Shown piece after piece: positions 17,726 through 26,821 of a stretch of DNA of 64,000 bases (position 1 is the first letter of the stretch; each line of letters begins with the position of its first letter). The translations under genes were made by a program, and so were the position numbers. Under the pieces are notes generated by a model, which was given only the letters and a program-made list of their open reading frames with translations, did not search any database and was not told where the DNA came from. This DNA comes from Flavobacterium branchiarum (GTDB lineage: Bacteria > Bacteroidota > Bacteroidia > Flavobacteriales > Flavobacteriaceae), in NCBI RefSeq assembly GCF_030409845.1, contig NZ_JAUFQQ010000005.1, forward strand, positions 434,001 to 498,000. The letters run 5' to 3'.

Positions 17726-19231
17726 ATGTTCAAATCTAAAATAATACTTTTTCTTTTCTTTCCTCTTCTTGTTCTTTCTCAAAATGAGAAATTATCGGTA
17801 AAAGAATTAAAACAAGATTTAACCACTTTTAAAGAAATTAGAGATAAAGCTAATTCTGGAGTTTACAAATACAGAACCAAAAAGCAAATTGACAGTATCC
17901 ATACTTGGGCTTTTAAACAAATAACAGAACCCAGAGAGCTACTTGATTTTTATAAAATAATTCTAAAAATCACTGATTTCGAAGGCAGTACACACAACGA
18001 CACAACTCTGCCAGAGGAGTTTCAATCTAATTATTTTTTAGGAGATGTTTTTTTTCCATATCCGATAAAGCTCATCGAAAACAAAATAATTGTCAATATT
18101 AAAAACCCAGAAATTCCTTTAGGCTCTAAAATATTCAGCATTAACGGAATTAATAGCGATAAGATACTATCTGATTTTTACAAATACTACACCACCGATG
18201 GCTATAACATTACAGGTAAATCAATAGGAATTACAGCCTCGTTTGCTAAGTACCTCCTATTAGAATATGGAATGAAAAAAGATTTTTTAGTTGAATACTC
18301 TCAACCCAATGAAACGCAAAAATTAAATAAATCTATATCAGGTGTCAACAACGAAGCTAGAAAAGAAAACTTTAAAAACCGTCACTCTTTACCAATTGAT
18401 AGCCTACAATTCAAATCAGTTAAAAAAGACAAATACTCTTTCAAAGTAATCAACCCAAATACAGCTTTACTCACTATACATACTTTTTTGATTGGCCAAA
18501 ATGCTAAAGCCAAAGAACATTTAGTTTATAAAAAATACCTAGATAGTTGCTTCCAATTTCTTTCTAAACACTTAGACATAAAAAACTTAATTATAGACGT
18601 AAGAAACAATGGTGGAGGAACGGACCCTAACGACATCTTAACTTTCTCATATCTTACACAAAAACCATATCGAGAAAACACCTCGGCTTATATCAATTTT
18701 CAAAAAATTCCATTACCAAATTATTTTGTTTACGAGGAAACTGGATATAAAGAACGAATGGAAGAAAAAAATGATCTCGAAACAGAATTAAAAGAAGAAT
18801 TTCCTAAACTGAAAAATAGAGTATATTCTCAAGATAAAAAATTTAACCCTATATTACAACCAAATCAAAAAAGCTTTAAGGGACAAATCTATTTACTTAT
18901 AAGCCCAAGAATAGCCTCTGCAGGCTCTTTATTTGCTTCATTAGTAGCAGGAAAAACAAATGCTATCATTATTGGCGAAGAAACTATGGGCGGGTATTTT
19001 GGACACAATGGCCACACTCCTATTGAGTACGAATTGCCAAATTCTAAATTAAAAACCAAATTTTCTATTGTAAATCTAGAACAGGATGTTCCTAAAAAAA
19101 ACAATCAGATTTTTGGAAGAGGTATAATTCCTGATTATGAAATTAAACAGACTTTTGATGATTTCATGCAAAATAAAGACACTCAATTTATTTATACATT
19201 AAAACTTATTGAGCAAAATAAAACGGAATAA
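17726..19231 (+). CDS. Exported S41-family (C-terminal-processing-like) peptidase
   Basis: 501 residues with a short signal peptide ending near FFPLLVLSQ. The C-terminal half holds the S41 catalytic core: LIIDVRNNGGGTDPND near residue 290, YLLISPRIASAGSLFASL near 390 with the nucleophile Ser in SAGS, and GEETMGGYFGHNG. The N-terminal part, KELKQDLTTFKEIRDKANSGVYKY, matches the helical region found in Bacteroidota members. There is no evident PDZ domain, unlike CtpA/Prc. Predicted periplasmic or lipid-attached hydrolase; the substrate is unknown. It converges with guaB, sharing the hairpin at 19308-19339. Confidence 0.88.
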   Translation: MFKSKIILFLFFPLLVLSQNEKLSVKELKQDLTTFKEIRDKANSGVYKYRTKKQIDSIHTWAFKQITEPRELLDFYKIILKITDFEGSTHNDTTLPEEFQSNYFLGDVFFPYPIKLIENKIIVNIKNPEIPLGSKIFSINGINSDKILSDFYKYYTTDGYNITGKSIGITASFAKYLLLEYGMKKDFLVEYSQPNETQKLNKSISGVNNEARKENFKNRHSLPIDSLQFKSVKKDKYSFKVINPNTALLTIHTFLIGQNAKAKEHLVYKKYLDSCFQFLSKHLDIKNLIIDVRNNGGGTDPNDILTFSYLTQKPYRENTSAYINFQKIPLPNYFVYEETGYKERMEEKNDLETELKEEFPKLKNRVYSQDKKFNPILQPNQKSFKGQIYLLISPRIASAGSLFASLVAGKTNAIIIGEETMGGYFGHNGHTPIEYELPNSKLKTKFSIVNLEQDVPKKNNQIFGRGIIPDYEIKQTFDDFMQNKDTQFIYTLKLIEQNKTE

Positions 19232-19307
19232 AAAAGAGATACAAAAAAATAAACGAATCCTAATCAATCAAATATATTATACAATACTACTCACGAAGAA
19301 ATAACAA

Positions 19308-19339
19308 AAAAGGCGTAAGAATCAAATCTTACGCCTTTT
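19308..19339. terminator. Bidirectional terminator between the S41 peptidase gene and guaB
   Basis: AAAAGGCGTAAGA (19308-19320) and TCTTACGCCTTTT (19327-19339) form a 13-bp stem with a 6-nt loop, with A/T runs on both sides. It sits between convergent genes and can serve both. Confidence 0.9.
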
Positions 19340-19363
19340 CTGCTATATATAAACTCTAAGTTA

Positions 19364-20836
19364 TTATCTTGAATAATTTGGAGCTTCTTTTGTAATTGTT
19401 ACATTATGAGGGTGACTCTCTGTAATTCCGCTAGAAGTTATTCTAACAAAACGTCCTGACTCTTGTAAAGTAGGAATATCTTTTGAACCACAGTATCCCA
19501 TTCCCGCACGAAGCCCACCAATGAATTGCAGCATACTTTCGTTTAACTCTCCTTTGTAAGGAACACGACCTACAATTCCTTCTGGAACTAATTTCTTAAC
19601 ATCATCTTCAACATCTTGAAAATAACGATCTTTAGACCCACCTTCCATAGCTTCTACCGAACCCATTCCGCGGTAAGATTTGAATTTTCTTCCTTCAAAG
19701 ATAATAGTTTCACCTGGAGATTCTTTTGTTCCTGCTAATAATGATCCTAACATAACACAGTCAGCTCCTGCGGCAATAGCCTTAGGAATATCTCCTGTAT
19801 AACGTATTCCACCATCAGCAATTACTGGTACACCAGTTCCTTTTATTGCTGCAGCAACTTCTAAAACTGCTGAGAATTGAGGAAAACCAACTCCTGCAAC
19901 AATACGAGTTGTACAGATTGAACCTGGTCCAATACCAACTTTTACTCCATCGGCACCATTTTCTACTAAATATTTAGCTGCTTCTGGAGTTGCAATATTA
20001 CCTACGATAACATCGATTCCTGGGAATTTACTTTTTACTTCTTTTAATACATTTACAACACCTTCTGTATGTCCGTGTGCTGTGTCGATAATAATTGCAT
20101 CAACACCTGCGTTCACAAGTGCTTCGGCTCTTTGTACTGCATCACCAGTTACTCCAATTGCAGCCGCAACGCGCAAACGTCCGTAAACATCTTTATTAGC
20201 AATTGGTTTTTGTGTAAGTTTTGTGATATCTCTAAAAGTGATTAATCCAACTAGTTCATAGTTAGCATTAACAACTGGTAATTTTTCTATTTTGTGTCCT
20301 TGTAAAACTACTTCGGCTTGTTCTAATGAAGTTCCTTCGGCTACGGTTACCAAATTTTCTTTTGTCATAACCTCAACAATTGGTCTTGCTCCATTTTTTT
20401 CGAAACGTAAATCACGATTGGTAACAATTCCTTTTAGGATTCTGTTTTCGTCAACAATTGGAATTCCACCAATTCCGAATTCTTTCATAGCCATTTTTGC
20501 ATCTGCAATTGTAGAGCTTAATGGTAAAGTAACTGGATCGATAATCATTCCTGACTCTGCACGCTTTACTTTACGTACTTTTCCAGCTTGTTGCTCGATA
20601 GTCATGTTTTTATGTAAAACACCTATTCCTCCTTCTTGTGCCATAGCAATTGCCATTGCACTTTCGGTAACAGTATCCATAGCTGCAGATACAATTGGAA
20701 CGTTAAGTGTAATATTTCGAGAAAATTTTGATTTGATACTTACTTCGCGAGGAAGCACATTAGAGTAGTTAGGTACTAATAATACATCGTCGTAAGTTAA
20801 ACCTTCGCCGATAATCTTGGAGTTGTGTGCTTTCAT
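19364..20836 (-). CDS. guaB: Inosine-5'-monophosphate dehydrogenase
   Basis: 490 residues from ATG 20836 ([22 protein letters not shown]). A further 19 in-frame upstream codons cover the promoter and were rejected. The TIM barrel is interrupted by a pair of CBS domains (about 95-215, with [16 protein letters not shown] and [13 protein letters not shown]). The catalytic loop is [17 protein letters not shown] with the active Cys, followed by [21 protein letters not shown] and the flap near [10 protein letters not shown]. It oxidises IMP to XMP with NAD+, the first dedicated step to GMP. Promoter box at 20863-20870. Confidence 0.98.
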   Translation of the reverse strand: MKAHNSKIIGEGLTYDDVLLVPNYSNVLPREVSIKSKFSRNITLNVPIVSAAMDTVTESAMAIAMAQEGGIGVLHKNMTIEQQAGKVRKVKRAESGMIIDPVTLPLSSTIADAKMAMKEFGIGGIPIVDENRILKGIVTNRDLRFEKNGARPIVEVMTKENLVTVAEGTSLEQAEVVLQGHKIEKLPVVNANYELVGLITFRDITKLTQKPIANKDVYGRLRVAAAIGVTGDAVQRAEALVNAGVDAIIIDTAHGHTEGVVNVLKEVKSKFPGIDVIVGNIATPEAAKYLVENGADGVKVGIGPGSICTTRIVAGVGFPQFSAVLEVAAAIKGTGVPVIADGGIRYTGDIPKAIAAGADCVMLGSLLAGTKESPGETIIFEGRKFKSYRGMGSVEAMEGGSKDRYFQDVEDDVKKLVPEGIVGRVPYKGELNESMLQFIGGLRAGMGYCGSKDIPTLQESGRFVRITSSGITESHPHNVTITKEAPNYSR

Positions 20837-20862
20837 GGTGCAATTTCTAGTTGAATTGCGTG

Positions 20863-20870
20863 CAAATATA
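20863..20870 (-). promoter_or_regulatory. -7 promoter box (TATATTTG) of guaB
   Basis: A perfect TAnnTTTG on the minus strand. The transcription start is expected near 20858, giving a leader of about 22 nt before the ATG at 20836. This supports the shorter GuaB start. Confidence 0.65.
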
Positions 20871-20976
20871 GTAAATAAATTGAAAACATACACGTTATAG
20901 TATTCATAATTTTTTTATAACTATAAATCACAACACTTATTTTCAATTAAGAACGATCTTAAATCCACTTGCCCAC

Positions 20977-21070
20977 TAGCCCAGATAGCAACGTAAATCC
21001 TTTATTGTGTTATCCTGACAGAGGAAGGATCATGCAATAAAGATTTAGTGAATAGCTGGATTAGCTCCTG
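20977..21070 (+). repeat. REP-like palindromic intergenic element, copy A
   Basis: The element starts TAGCCCAGATAGCAAC and ends TAGCTGGATTAGCTCC. CTTTATTG (21000-21007) pairs with CAATAAAG (21035-21042), and ATCCT/AGGAT pair inside. The same ordered words recur at 51801-51890 and 53357-53432. It lies between the guaB promoter and the end of the DUF5723 gene. Confidence 0.7.
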
Positions 21071-21082
21071 ATAAAAAATAAC

Positions 21083-22483
21083 TTAATAGTATTCAGATTT
21101 TTCTTTGAAAATAAAATTCAAACCAAATTGAAACGTTGCACTGTTGGCTTTTGTAATATCTCTATACTCGAGAATATTATCGATCATGGCATACATATTA
21201 AACTTGCCCAAAGTGGTTGAAAATCCAAATCCGATATTTTTTGAAGAATAAGAATCGATTGTATAAGTTGCTTTGACTTGTAGATTTTGAAAAAGTGTAC
21301 GTCTATAAAACGCCGTTAACGCTACCAGTGGTGTTTTTGGCGTAGACATTGCAAACAACTGAGCACCAACCCCATTGAGATATTCTGTTTCACCATGTGG
21401 TTTACAATTACATTCTTCATCTGATCTAGCCTCACCAAAAGAATACTGAATTGATGAATTAAATTTAACCGGGCGCCAAGTGGTGTATTTATTATACAAT
21501 GTGTCTCGCGGGATTGCAGCTTCAAATTCATCAAATACATTTTCTGGCTTACTTGGATTGGTAAAATTAGGATTTACTCCCTCGTATTGGTAATATCCTT
21601 TATAAGTGAAATTTTCTACTTCTTTACTATGACGAATAAATCCAACATCGATAATACTTGCTGTAAACTGAATATTTTTTTTCGGATAATAGGTTATCCC
21701 TGCATCAAAACCGATTCCGTAATTCCCACCTAAAAAAGTTTTATGCGCAATATCTGAGGCAATACTTCCATTATAATCATCTTCGAGATATTCTGCAATT
21801 CCAGAAGTTTTCATCTCTAAATTAGAAGATATTATCTGATTATACATTGTCGTATTTGACATTCCGGTATAAATGTATCCTGAGTTCTTGGTTGAATTTG
21901 CATTCAATCCGCTAGAATATAATTTAGCTCTTCCTCCTAAAACGAGCTTATTGTTTATTTTTTTATGATACCCTACATGAAAGACTGAAAGCACTTCGCC
22001 CTTGACCCTTAACTGACTCAAATCAAATCTTTTTCCTATATAATTTTGATTTCCATCTAATGCTAATAGCGCTAAATCTTTGGGTGCATACATAAAGAAA
22101 TCGGCTTCTTGATATATTCCAAATGAAATATATCCTTTGTTTTCAAGTCCACCAAGCTTAAATCCTCCTGAGAACAATTCAATTTGTTCGTTAACTGAAA
22201 CAATATCGTTTTTGGACGCTTTATTTACAGCGTTTCTCAATTTAGTATTAAAATCGACTCCGTTATTTGCAAACAAATCATATGCAGAGAAACCACTTGA
22301 ACCAACATTTACTGAGATACCCGATAATAAAGGCACTCCAAAATAATACTGATAAGAAATATCGGTACCTGGGTTTACAAGTAATGATTGTGGAACAGTC
22401 GCAAAGTTATATAAAACCTGCTTATTCTGTGCTAATCCAGAAACACTAACCGCTAAAAGTAAAATCAGATAAATTTTTCTCAT
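21083..22483 (-). CDS. DUF5723 / PorP-SprF-like outer-membrane beta-barrel protein
   Basis: 466 residues with a signal peptide ending at GLAQ. The mature part opens QVLYNFATVPQSLLVNPGTDI and is built of alternating beta strands rich in Gly, Tyr and Asn (YISFGIYQEADFF, LSVFHVGYHKK, GNYGIGFDAGITYYP), ending in NSATFQFGLNFIFKEK, a terminal strand suited to a beta-barrel. Relatives include PorP/SprF, some of which serve type IX secretion or gliding and many of which are unassigned. Its ATG overlaps the stop of the lipoprotein gene by 4 nt (22480-22483), so both are made together. A role in an envelope complex with that lipoprotein is inferred only. Confidence 0.82.
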   Translation of the reverse strand: MRKIYLILLLAVSVSGLAQNKQVLYNFATVPQSLLVNPGTDISYQYYFGVPLLSGISVNVGSSGFSAYDLFANNGVDFNTKLRNAVNKASKNDIVSVNEQIELFSGGFKLGGLENKGYISFGIYQEADFFMYAPKDLALLALDGNQNYIGKRFDLSQLRVKGEVLSVFHVGYHKKINNKLVLGGRAKLYSSGLNANSTKNSGYIYTGMSNTTMYNQIISSNLEMKTSGIAEYLEDDYNGSIASDIAHKTFLGGNYGIGFDAGITYYPKKNIQFTASIIDVGFIRHSKEVENFTYKGYYQYEGVNPNFTNPSKPENVFDEFEAAIPRDTLYNKYTTWRPVKFNSSIQYSFGEARSDEECNCKPHGETEYLNGVGAQLFAMSTPKTPLVALTAFYRRTLFQNLQVKATYTIDSYSSKNIGFGFSTTLGKFNMYAMIDNILEYRDITKANSATFQFGLNFIFKEKSEYY

Positions 22484-23031
22484 TTGATTTCAAAGTAAAG
22501 GGTTGCTCCCGAACGTAATTTTAAATTTCCTGAACTATTTGCCGTTAATGGCGCTCCTGCAAGCATGGTGATTCTTATTTCTAGCTTGACTGATTTTTTT
22601 AATAAATCTAGCGTTGCATTTTCGAAGACATCGGTATGTTTTACGTTATTTGGCATGTTTGCATACGCAGGAACATTTATTTCTGTATCATGTACAACCT
22701 GATTTTTTTCGTCTAAAAAATCAAAACTAATAATGTAAGCTCGCGATATTGTATTTTCAATGTCAAAATTGAACTCGGCTTTCTTTAAGTTATCTCTAAA
22801 ATAATTATCTCTAAATACATCAAAATCTTTTGCATCAAAAAAGATATCTTGCTCTGTTCCGTTATCAACAAATGCATTTGCTTTAACATCAAAATAAGTT
22901 AGATTAGCAACAACAACTGGCTTTAAGGTAAGATCTTTAGTTTGATCAAAATCTAAATCACTCGCGCACGAACAAAACAATATCGCAACGATTATTAACC
23001 TAAGAAACATATTATGGGGATACGGTTTCAT
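22480..23031 (-). CDS. Lipoprotein coupled to the DUF5723 barrel gene
   Basis: 183 residues; start ATG 23031, with an alternative in-frame ATG at 23010 that would give a tighter signal peptide (MFLRLIIVAILFCSC). The lipobox cysteine lies in FCSCASD. The mature part begins DFDQTKDLTLKPVVVANLTYFDV and looks all-beta, ending LKLRSGATLYFEIK. I do not recognise a named family. The 4-nt overlap with the barrel gene behind it suggests a two-protein envelope unit of an outer-membrane barrel and a lipid-anchored partner. Confidence 0.82.
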   Translation of the reverse strand: MKPYPHNMFLRLIIVAILFCSCASDLDFDQTKDLTLKPVVVANLTYFDVKANAFVDNGTEQDIFFDAKDFDVFRDNYFRDNLKKAEFNFDIENTISRAYIISFDFLDEKNQVVHDTEINVPAYANMPNNVKHTDVFENATLDLLKKSVKLEIRITMLAGAPLTANSSGNLKLRSGATLYFEIK

Positions 23032-23116
23032 CGCAAAATTATTTTTAGTTTAATACAAGACTAACAACGAATTTAAATTCTTACTTACTACTATTTAAAA
23101 ATAAATCAATGCTTGT

Positions 23117-23983
23117 TTAGTGATAAGCACCAAACAATTTTGAAGCTTCATTATAAGCACTTTCAAAACTCATTGCTCTTATATTGGTATTTTGTTTTTG
23201 TGCTGTAAAATAAGATACCATTTTTTCTGTTGGCATATTCCCCGTTAGCTTGTCAGTTGCCATTGGGCACCCTCCAAAACCTTGAATTGCACCATCAAAA
23301 CGATGACAGCCTGCATGAAAAGCAGCATCAATTTTTTCAAACCAAGTACTCGGTGTAGTATGTAAGTGTGCACCAAACTCAATTTGAGGATATTGTGCAA
23401 TTAGATTCGAAAATAAATACGTAATAATATCTGGCGTTGAACTTCCTACAGTATCAGAAAGCGAGAGCGTTTTTACTCCCATTTTAGAAAGCTTCTCTGT
23501 CCACTCTCCTACTATATCTACATTCCAAGGATCTCCATATGGATTTCCAAATCCCATCGAAAGATACGTTATAACCTCTTTATTATTTTTGTCTGCTATT
23601 TCTAATATCTCCTGAAGTGTTATTATCGATTCAGCTATTGTTTTATGCGTATTTCGCATTTGAAAATTCTCAGAAATCGAAAATGGAAAACCTAAATAAT
23701 GAATCTCTTTATGTTCTGAAGCTATTTCTGCTCCTTGCGTATTTGCTATAATCGCTAGCAATTTACTGGTTGTTTGCGACAAATCTAATTGTGCCAAAAC
23801 AGCTGCAGTATCCTGCATTTGAGGTATTGCTTTTGGAGAGACAAAACTCCCAAAGTCAATCGTATCAAATCCTACTCGTAATAAAGACTGGATATATGAA
23901 ACCTTATTCTTAGTTGGAATAAGCGTTTTAATGCCTTGCATAGCATCACGGGGACATTCTATAATCTTAATTTCTTTACTCAA
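23117..23983 (-). CDS. Hydroxymethylglutaryl-CoA lyase
   Basis: 288 residues from a TTG start at 23983; no ATG lies in frame upstream. The TIM barrel begins IKIIECPRDAMQG, where Arg13-Asp14 match the catalytic pair of the usual EVGPRDGLQ motif in a divergent setting. Other residues fit: GAHLHTTPS (metal histidines) and GFGGCPMATDKLTGNM, the HMG-CoA lyase signature with its catalytic Cys. It cleaves HMG-CoA to acetoacetate and acetyl-CoA at the end of leucine breakdown. No other leucine-catabolic gene is nearby. It is divergent from the SatD-like gene, and the 255-bp gap between them holds two inverted repeats. Confidence 0.88.
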   Translation of the reverse strand: MSKEIKIIECPRDAMQGIKTLIPTKNKVSYIQSLLRVGFDTIDFGSFVSPKAIPQMQDTAAVLAQLDLSQTTSKLLAIIANTQGAEIASEHKEIHYLGFPFSISENFQMRNTHKTIAESIITLQEILEIADKNNKEVITYLSMGFGNPYGDPWNVDIVGEWTEKLSKMGVKTLSLSDTVGSSTPDIITYLFSNLIAQYPQIEFGAHLHTTPSTWFEKIDAAFHAGCHRFDGAIQGFGGCPMATDKLTGNMPTEKMVSYFTAQKQNTNIRAMSFESAYNEASKLFGAYH

Positions 23984-24067
23984 AGCGATTCTGTTTCTGA
24001 ATGCTAAGTTACAGTCTTTTTTATTTAAATAAAAAATATCGCTTTGTTTATTTTATTACACAAAAAC

Positions 24068-24111
24068 GTAATAACAACTAATATTACACTAAAGCGTAAT
24101 AATGAGTATTA
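24068..24111. promoter_or_regulatory. Two inverted repeats upstream of the SatD-like operon (candidate operator)
   Basis: GTAATA (24068-24073) and TATTAC (24082-24087) form a perfect dyad with 8-nt spacing. A second dyad, TAATA (24097-24101) and TATTA (24107-24111), follows. GTAATA is repeated at 24068 and 24096. They end 6 nt before a perfect -7 box at 24117-24124, where a repressor or activator would act. The HTH protein encoded next is the obvious candidate ligand. Confidence 0.5.
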
Positions 24112-24116
24112 TTCCT

Positions 24117-24124
24117 TATCTTTG
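24117..24124 (+). promoter_or_regulatory. -7 box (TATCTTTG), candidate distal promoter of the SatD-like operon
   Basis: A perfect TAnnTTTG directly behind the two dyads. Use of this promoter would give a leader of about 110 nt. Confidence 0.5.
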
Positions 24125-24227
24125 TAATGTTTATACACTGATAATGTGAATTTAAACTTCATATAATTAAAGAATAAATGTATAGAATGAAGAAGATTCG
24201 AAACAAAAATGGTATTTAATTTTTAAT

Positions 24228-24235
24228 TATATTTG
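24228..24235 (+). promoter_or_regulatory. -7 box (TATATTTG), candidate leaderless promoter of the SatD-like operon
   Basis: A perfect TAnnTTTG only 4 nt before the ATG at 24239. If used, transcription would begin at or next to the start codon. It competes with the distal box at 24117. Confidence 0.4.
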
Positions 24236-24238
24236 GAT

Positions 24239-24850
24239 ATGATAAGTATAATCACAGGAGATATTATCGGCTCTAGACAGCTAAAACCCAAAGATTGGAT
24301 TGATGGTTTAAAAAAACTATTTAGTCATTTTGGTAAGAATCCAAGTGAGTGGGAAATTTATCGTGGAGATGAATTTCAGATTGAAATCAAAAATCCTGAA
24401 GATGCTTTATTATCATCATTATTAATAAAAGCATATTTAAGAACACTAAAACTTGATGCCAGAATGAGTATTGGCTTTGGAGATAAAACTCATAAAGCAA
24501 AGAAAATATCTGAAAGTAATGGAACTGCTTTTATATATTCTGGGGAACTTTTTGAAACATTAAAAAAGCAAAAAACAACTTTGGCCTTAAAATCCGGAAA
24601 TGCTGAATTTGACACAAAGCTTAACTTAATGCTACGCTTAAGCCTGACTTTTATGGATAACTGGCTAGTTCCGGCAGCTGAATTTATAGTAATTGCAATA
24701 CAGAATCCGACATTATCACAGGAAGAAATAGGTTTAAAACTAGGCATTAACCAAGCCGCTGTAAGTCGTAGACAAAAACGAGCACAATTTGATTTAATGA
24801 TGGATTTAGACCGTTATTTTAGATCACAAATTAAAGAATTGCCCTTATGA
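24239..24850 (+). CDS. SatD-like protein: nucleotide-cyclase-like domain plus helix-turn-helix
   Basis: 203 residues from ATG 24239; a TTG two codons earlier lies inside a promoter box. The N-terminal 130 residues recall a class III cyclase/GGDEF palm: ITGDIIGSR (Asp8), IYRGDEFQI (Asp44-Glu45), RMSIGFG (75-81), then NGTAFIYSGELFETL, the same order as metal Asp, metal Asp, RIGIH-like strand and GxA helix. The C-terminal LSQEEIGLKLGINQAAVSRRQKRA is a sigma-region-4-like helix-turn-helix. I match it to the SatD family with moderate certainty; the cyclase resemblance is my reading. The stop overlaps the DUF3307 gene start by 4 nt (ATGA). Likely an autoregulator acting on the upstream dyads. Confidence 0.75.
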   Translation: MISIITGDIIGSRQLKPKDWIDGLKKLFSHFGKNPSEWEIYRGDEFQIEIKNPEDALLSSLLIKAYLRTLKLDARMSIGFGDKTHKAKKISESNGTAFIYSGELFETLKKQKTTLALKSGNAEFDTKLNLMLRLSLTFMDNWLVPAAEFIVIAIQNPTLSQEEIGLKLGINQAAVSRRQKRAQFDLMMDLDRYFRSQIKELPL

Positions 24851-25560
24851 TACTATTTGTAAAATTATTTTTAGCCCACTTACTTGGCGACTTCATTTTT
24901 CAACCTAATTCTTGGGTTATCGATAAAGAAATCAAGAAACAAAAAAGTGTTTATTTATATATCCACGCAGGTTTACACGGTATTTTAACTTGGATCTTGG
25001 TTGGTGACTTATCTTTTGGATGGTACGCCCTTTTACTGGCAATTATTCATGGATTTATAGACTTTTTGAAGCTTCATTTCCAAAAAACTTCTACCAAAAG
25101 AGCGTGGTTCATTGGCGACCAAATAGCTCATTTTATAGTTTTAATTGCAATTGCTCTATTATACAATCAGCAAAAAATAGATTTACTTGGCTTTAACAAC
25201 CAATTCTGGATTATCCTAACTGGCGTTTTACTTTTAACCAAACCAACTTCTATTTGTATCAAAAACCTCATCTCGATTTGGACACCCGAAAACAACAACG
25301 GTACTGATAATTCTCTTGCCAATGCAGGAAATTACATTGGCATACTAGAGCGTTTATTTGTATTTTGTTTTATTATCACAGGGCATTTTGAAGCCATAGG
25401 TTTTCTATTGGCAGCAAAATCTATCTTTAGATTTGGTGATTTAAAAGAAGCCAAAGACCGTAAACTAACTGAATACGTTCTTATAGGAACGCTATTAAGC
25501 TTTGGCGTTGCATTACTTACTGGCTTGATTGTCCAAGTAATGCTATTACAATCCTTTTAA
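24847..25560 (+). CDS. DUF3307 integral membrane protein
   Basis: 237 residues with six or more hydrophobic segments. The start [22 protein letters not shown], then [12 protein letters not shown] and [17 protein letters not shown], then [19 protein letters not shown], is the DUF3307 pattern, with conserved His and Asp residues in the membrane (HLLGDF, HAGLH, HGFID, DQIAH). Its function is unknown. The repeated His/Asp pairs suggest a membrane metal site, which is inference. It overlaps the SatD-like gene by 4 nt, and the pair looks like a regulator with its membrane effector. The last 15 nt overlap the 3' end of pyrD on the other strand. Confidence 0.85.
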   Translation: MILFVKLFLAHLLGDFIFQPNSWVIDKEIKKQKSVYLYIHAGLHGILTWILVGDLSFGWYALLLAIIHGFIDFLKLHFQKTSTKRAWFIGDQIAHFIVLIAIALLYNQQKIDLLGFNNQFWIILTGVLLLTKPTSICIKNLISIWTPENNNGTDNSLANAGNYIGILERLFVFCFIITGHFEAIGFLLAAKSIFRFGDLKEAKDRKLTEYVLIGTLLSFGVALLTGLIVQVMLLQSF

Positions 25561-26565
25561 AATTTCTTTATTGATCGCTTTTATCAAAGCCGGCCCTTCG
25601 TAGATAAATCCTGTATATAATTGAACTAAGCTTGCTCCTGCATTTAGTTTTTCGATAGCATCTTGAGCAGTATGAATTCCGCCTACTCCAATAATAGGAA
25701 ATGCTTTATTGCTTTTTTCAGAAAGGAAACGAATTACTTCGGTAGATCTTTTAGTTAATGGCTTACCCGACAAACCACCTGCTTCTTCTTTATTTTCAGA
25801 CTGTAGTCCGTCTCTTGAGATTGTTGTATTGGTTGCAATTACACCAGCAATTTGTGTTGTTTTAATAATATCTATAATATCTAATAACTGCTCATCTGTT
25901 AAGTCTGGAGCAATTTTCAATAAAATCGGCTTTGGTTTTGCATGTGTTACATTTCTATCTTGCAATGTTTGTAACAATTGTGTCAAAGGCTCTTTGTCTT
26001 GTAAAGCTCTCAAATTTGGTGTATTTGGCGAACTTACATTGACTACAAAATAATCAACATGATTAAATAATGCATCAAAACATATAATGTAATCATCGAC
26101 TGCATTTTCATTTGGAGTTACTTTATTTTTACCAATATTTCCTCCAATTAAAACTCCTTTCTTTTGTTTTAATCGCTCTACTGCTTCGATGACACCGCCA
26201 TTATTAAATCCCATTCGATTAATAATTGCCTGATCTTCTTTTAAACGAAACAATCTCTTTTTAGGATTTCCTTCTTGCCCAACTGGGGTTACGGTACCTA
26301 TTTCTATAAATCCGAAACCAAAATCAGAAAGCTCTTTGTATAATTTAGCATCTTTATCAAATCCTGCTGCTAGTCCAACTGGATTACTAAATTTTATCCC
26401 GAAAACTTCTCGCTCTAAACGAGGGTCATTTTCTTTGTAAATCGCTTTTATAATCGATGAAACTCCTGGTATTTTTGAAATAAATCTAACGAATGAAAAA
26501 GTAAAATAATGAACTTCTTCTGGATCAAACCTAAAAAGTATCGGACGAATAAGCAATTTATACAT
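25546..26565 (-). CDS. pyrD: Dihydroorotate dehydrogenase, quinone-dependent (class 2)
   Basis: 339 residues from ATG 26565; ten extra in-frame codons upstream were rejected because they run into the promoter leader. The N-terminal helices [22 protein letters not shown] mark the membrane-associated class 2 form. The FMN barrel shows [63 protein letters not shown] with the class 2 catalytic Ser, [19 protein letters not shown] and IIGVGGI. It oxidises dihydroorotate to orotate and passes electrons to menaquinone. Its 3' end overlaps the DUF3307 gene by 15 nt in antisense. Confidence 0.97.
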   Translation of the reverse strand: MYKLLIRPILFRFDPEEVHYFTFSFVRFISKIPGVSSIIKAIYKENDPRLEREVFGIKFSNPVGLAAGFDKDAKLYKELSDFGFGFIEIGTVTPVGQEGNPKKRLFRLKEDQAIINRMGFNNGGVIEAVERLKQKKGVLIGGNIGKNKVTPNENAVDDYIICFDALFNHVDYFVVNVSSPNTPNLRALQDKEPLTQLLQTLQDRNVTHAKPKPILLKIAPDLTDEQLLDIIDIIKTTQIAGVIATNTTISRDGLQSENKEEAGGLSGKPLTKRSTEVIRFLSEKSNKAFPIIGVGGIHTAQDAIEKLNAGASLVQLYTGFIYEGPALIKAINKEILKGL

Positions 26566-26592
26566 AAGTGTGTTGGTGTTTTTTTGTGGCAG

Positions 26593-26600
26593 CAAATTTA
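26593..26600 (-). promoter_or_regulatory. -7 promoter box (TAAATTTG) of pyrD
   Basis: A perfect TAnnTTTG on the minus strand, with a predicted leader of about 23 nt to the ATG at 26565. Confidence 0.6.
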
Positions 26601-26797
26601 ATTATAATATACTAAAACGCACCCTATTTAATCAAAAAAACAGCGTACCAATTTAAGTACCCAAACGTTTTTGAATTGTAATTTTAATACTAAAATAAAA
26701 ACAGTCCAAAAAAAAAGGTTCCATAGTAAGAGAAAACCGTTTTTTTGTTTCAATCAGGATGTTTCTAATCTAAAATAAAACAGCTGAAAAAATTGCC

Positions 26798-26805
26798 TAT
26801 ATTTG
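26798..26805 (+). promoter_or_regulatory. -7 promoter box (TATATTTG) of pepT
   Basis: A perfect TAnnTTTG. Transcription would start near 26809, giving a 12-13 nt A-rich leader before ATG 26822. No clear -33 box. Confidence 0.6.
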
Positions 26806-26821
26806 CTAAAAAAATAAAGAA

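Noticed and set aside
20837..20893. N-terminal extension of GuaB from 20893
   Set aside because: The extra residues cover the promoter box at 20863-20870 and have no counterpart in IMP dehydrogenases, which start like [17 protein letters not shown].
24239..24850. SatD-like protein as a GGDEF diguanylate cyclase
   Set aside because: RGDEFQ resembles GGDEF only in passing; the domain is shorter and the second metal and purine-binding residues do not line up. I kept only a class III cyclase-like resemblance as a hypothesis.
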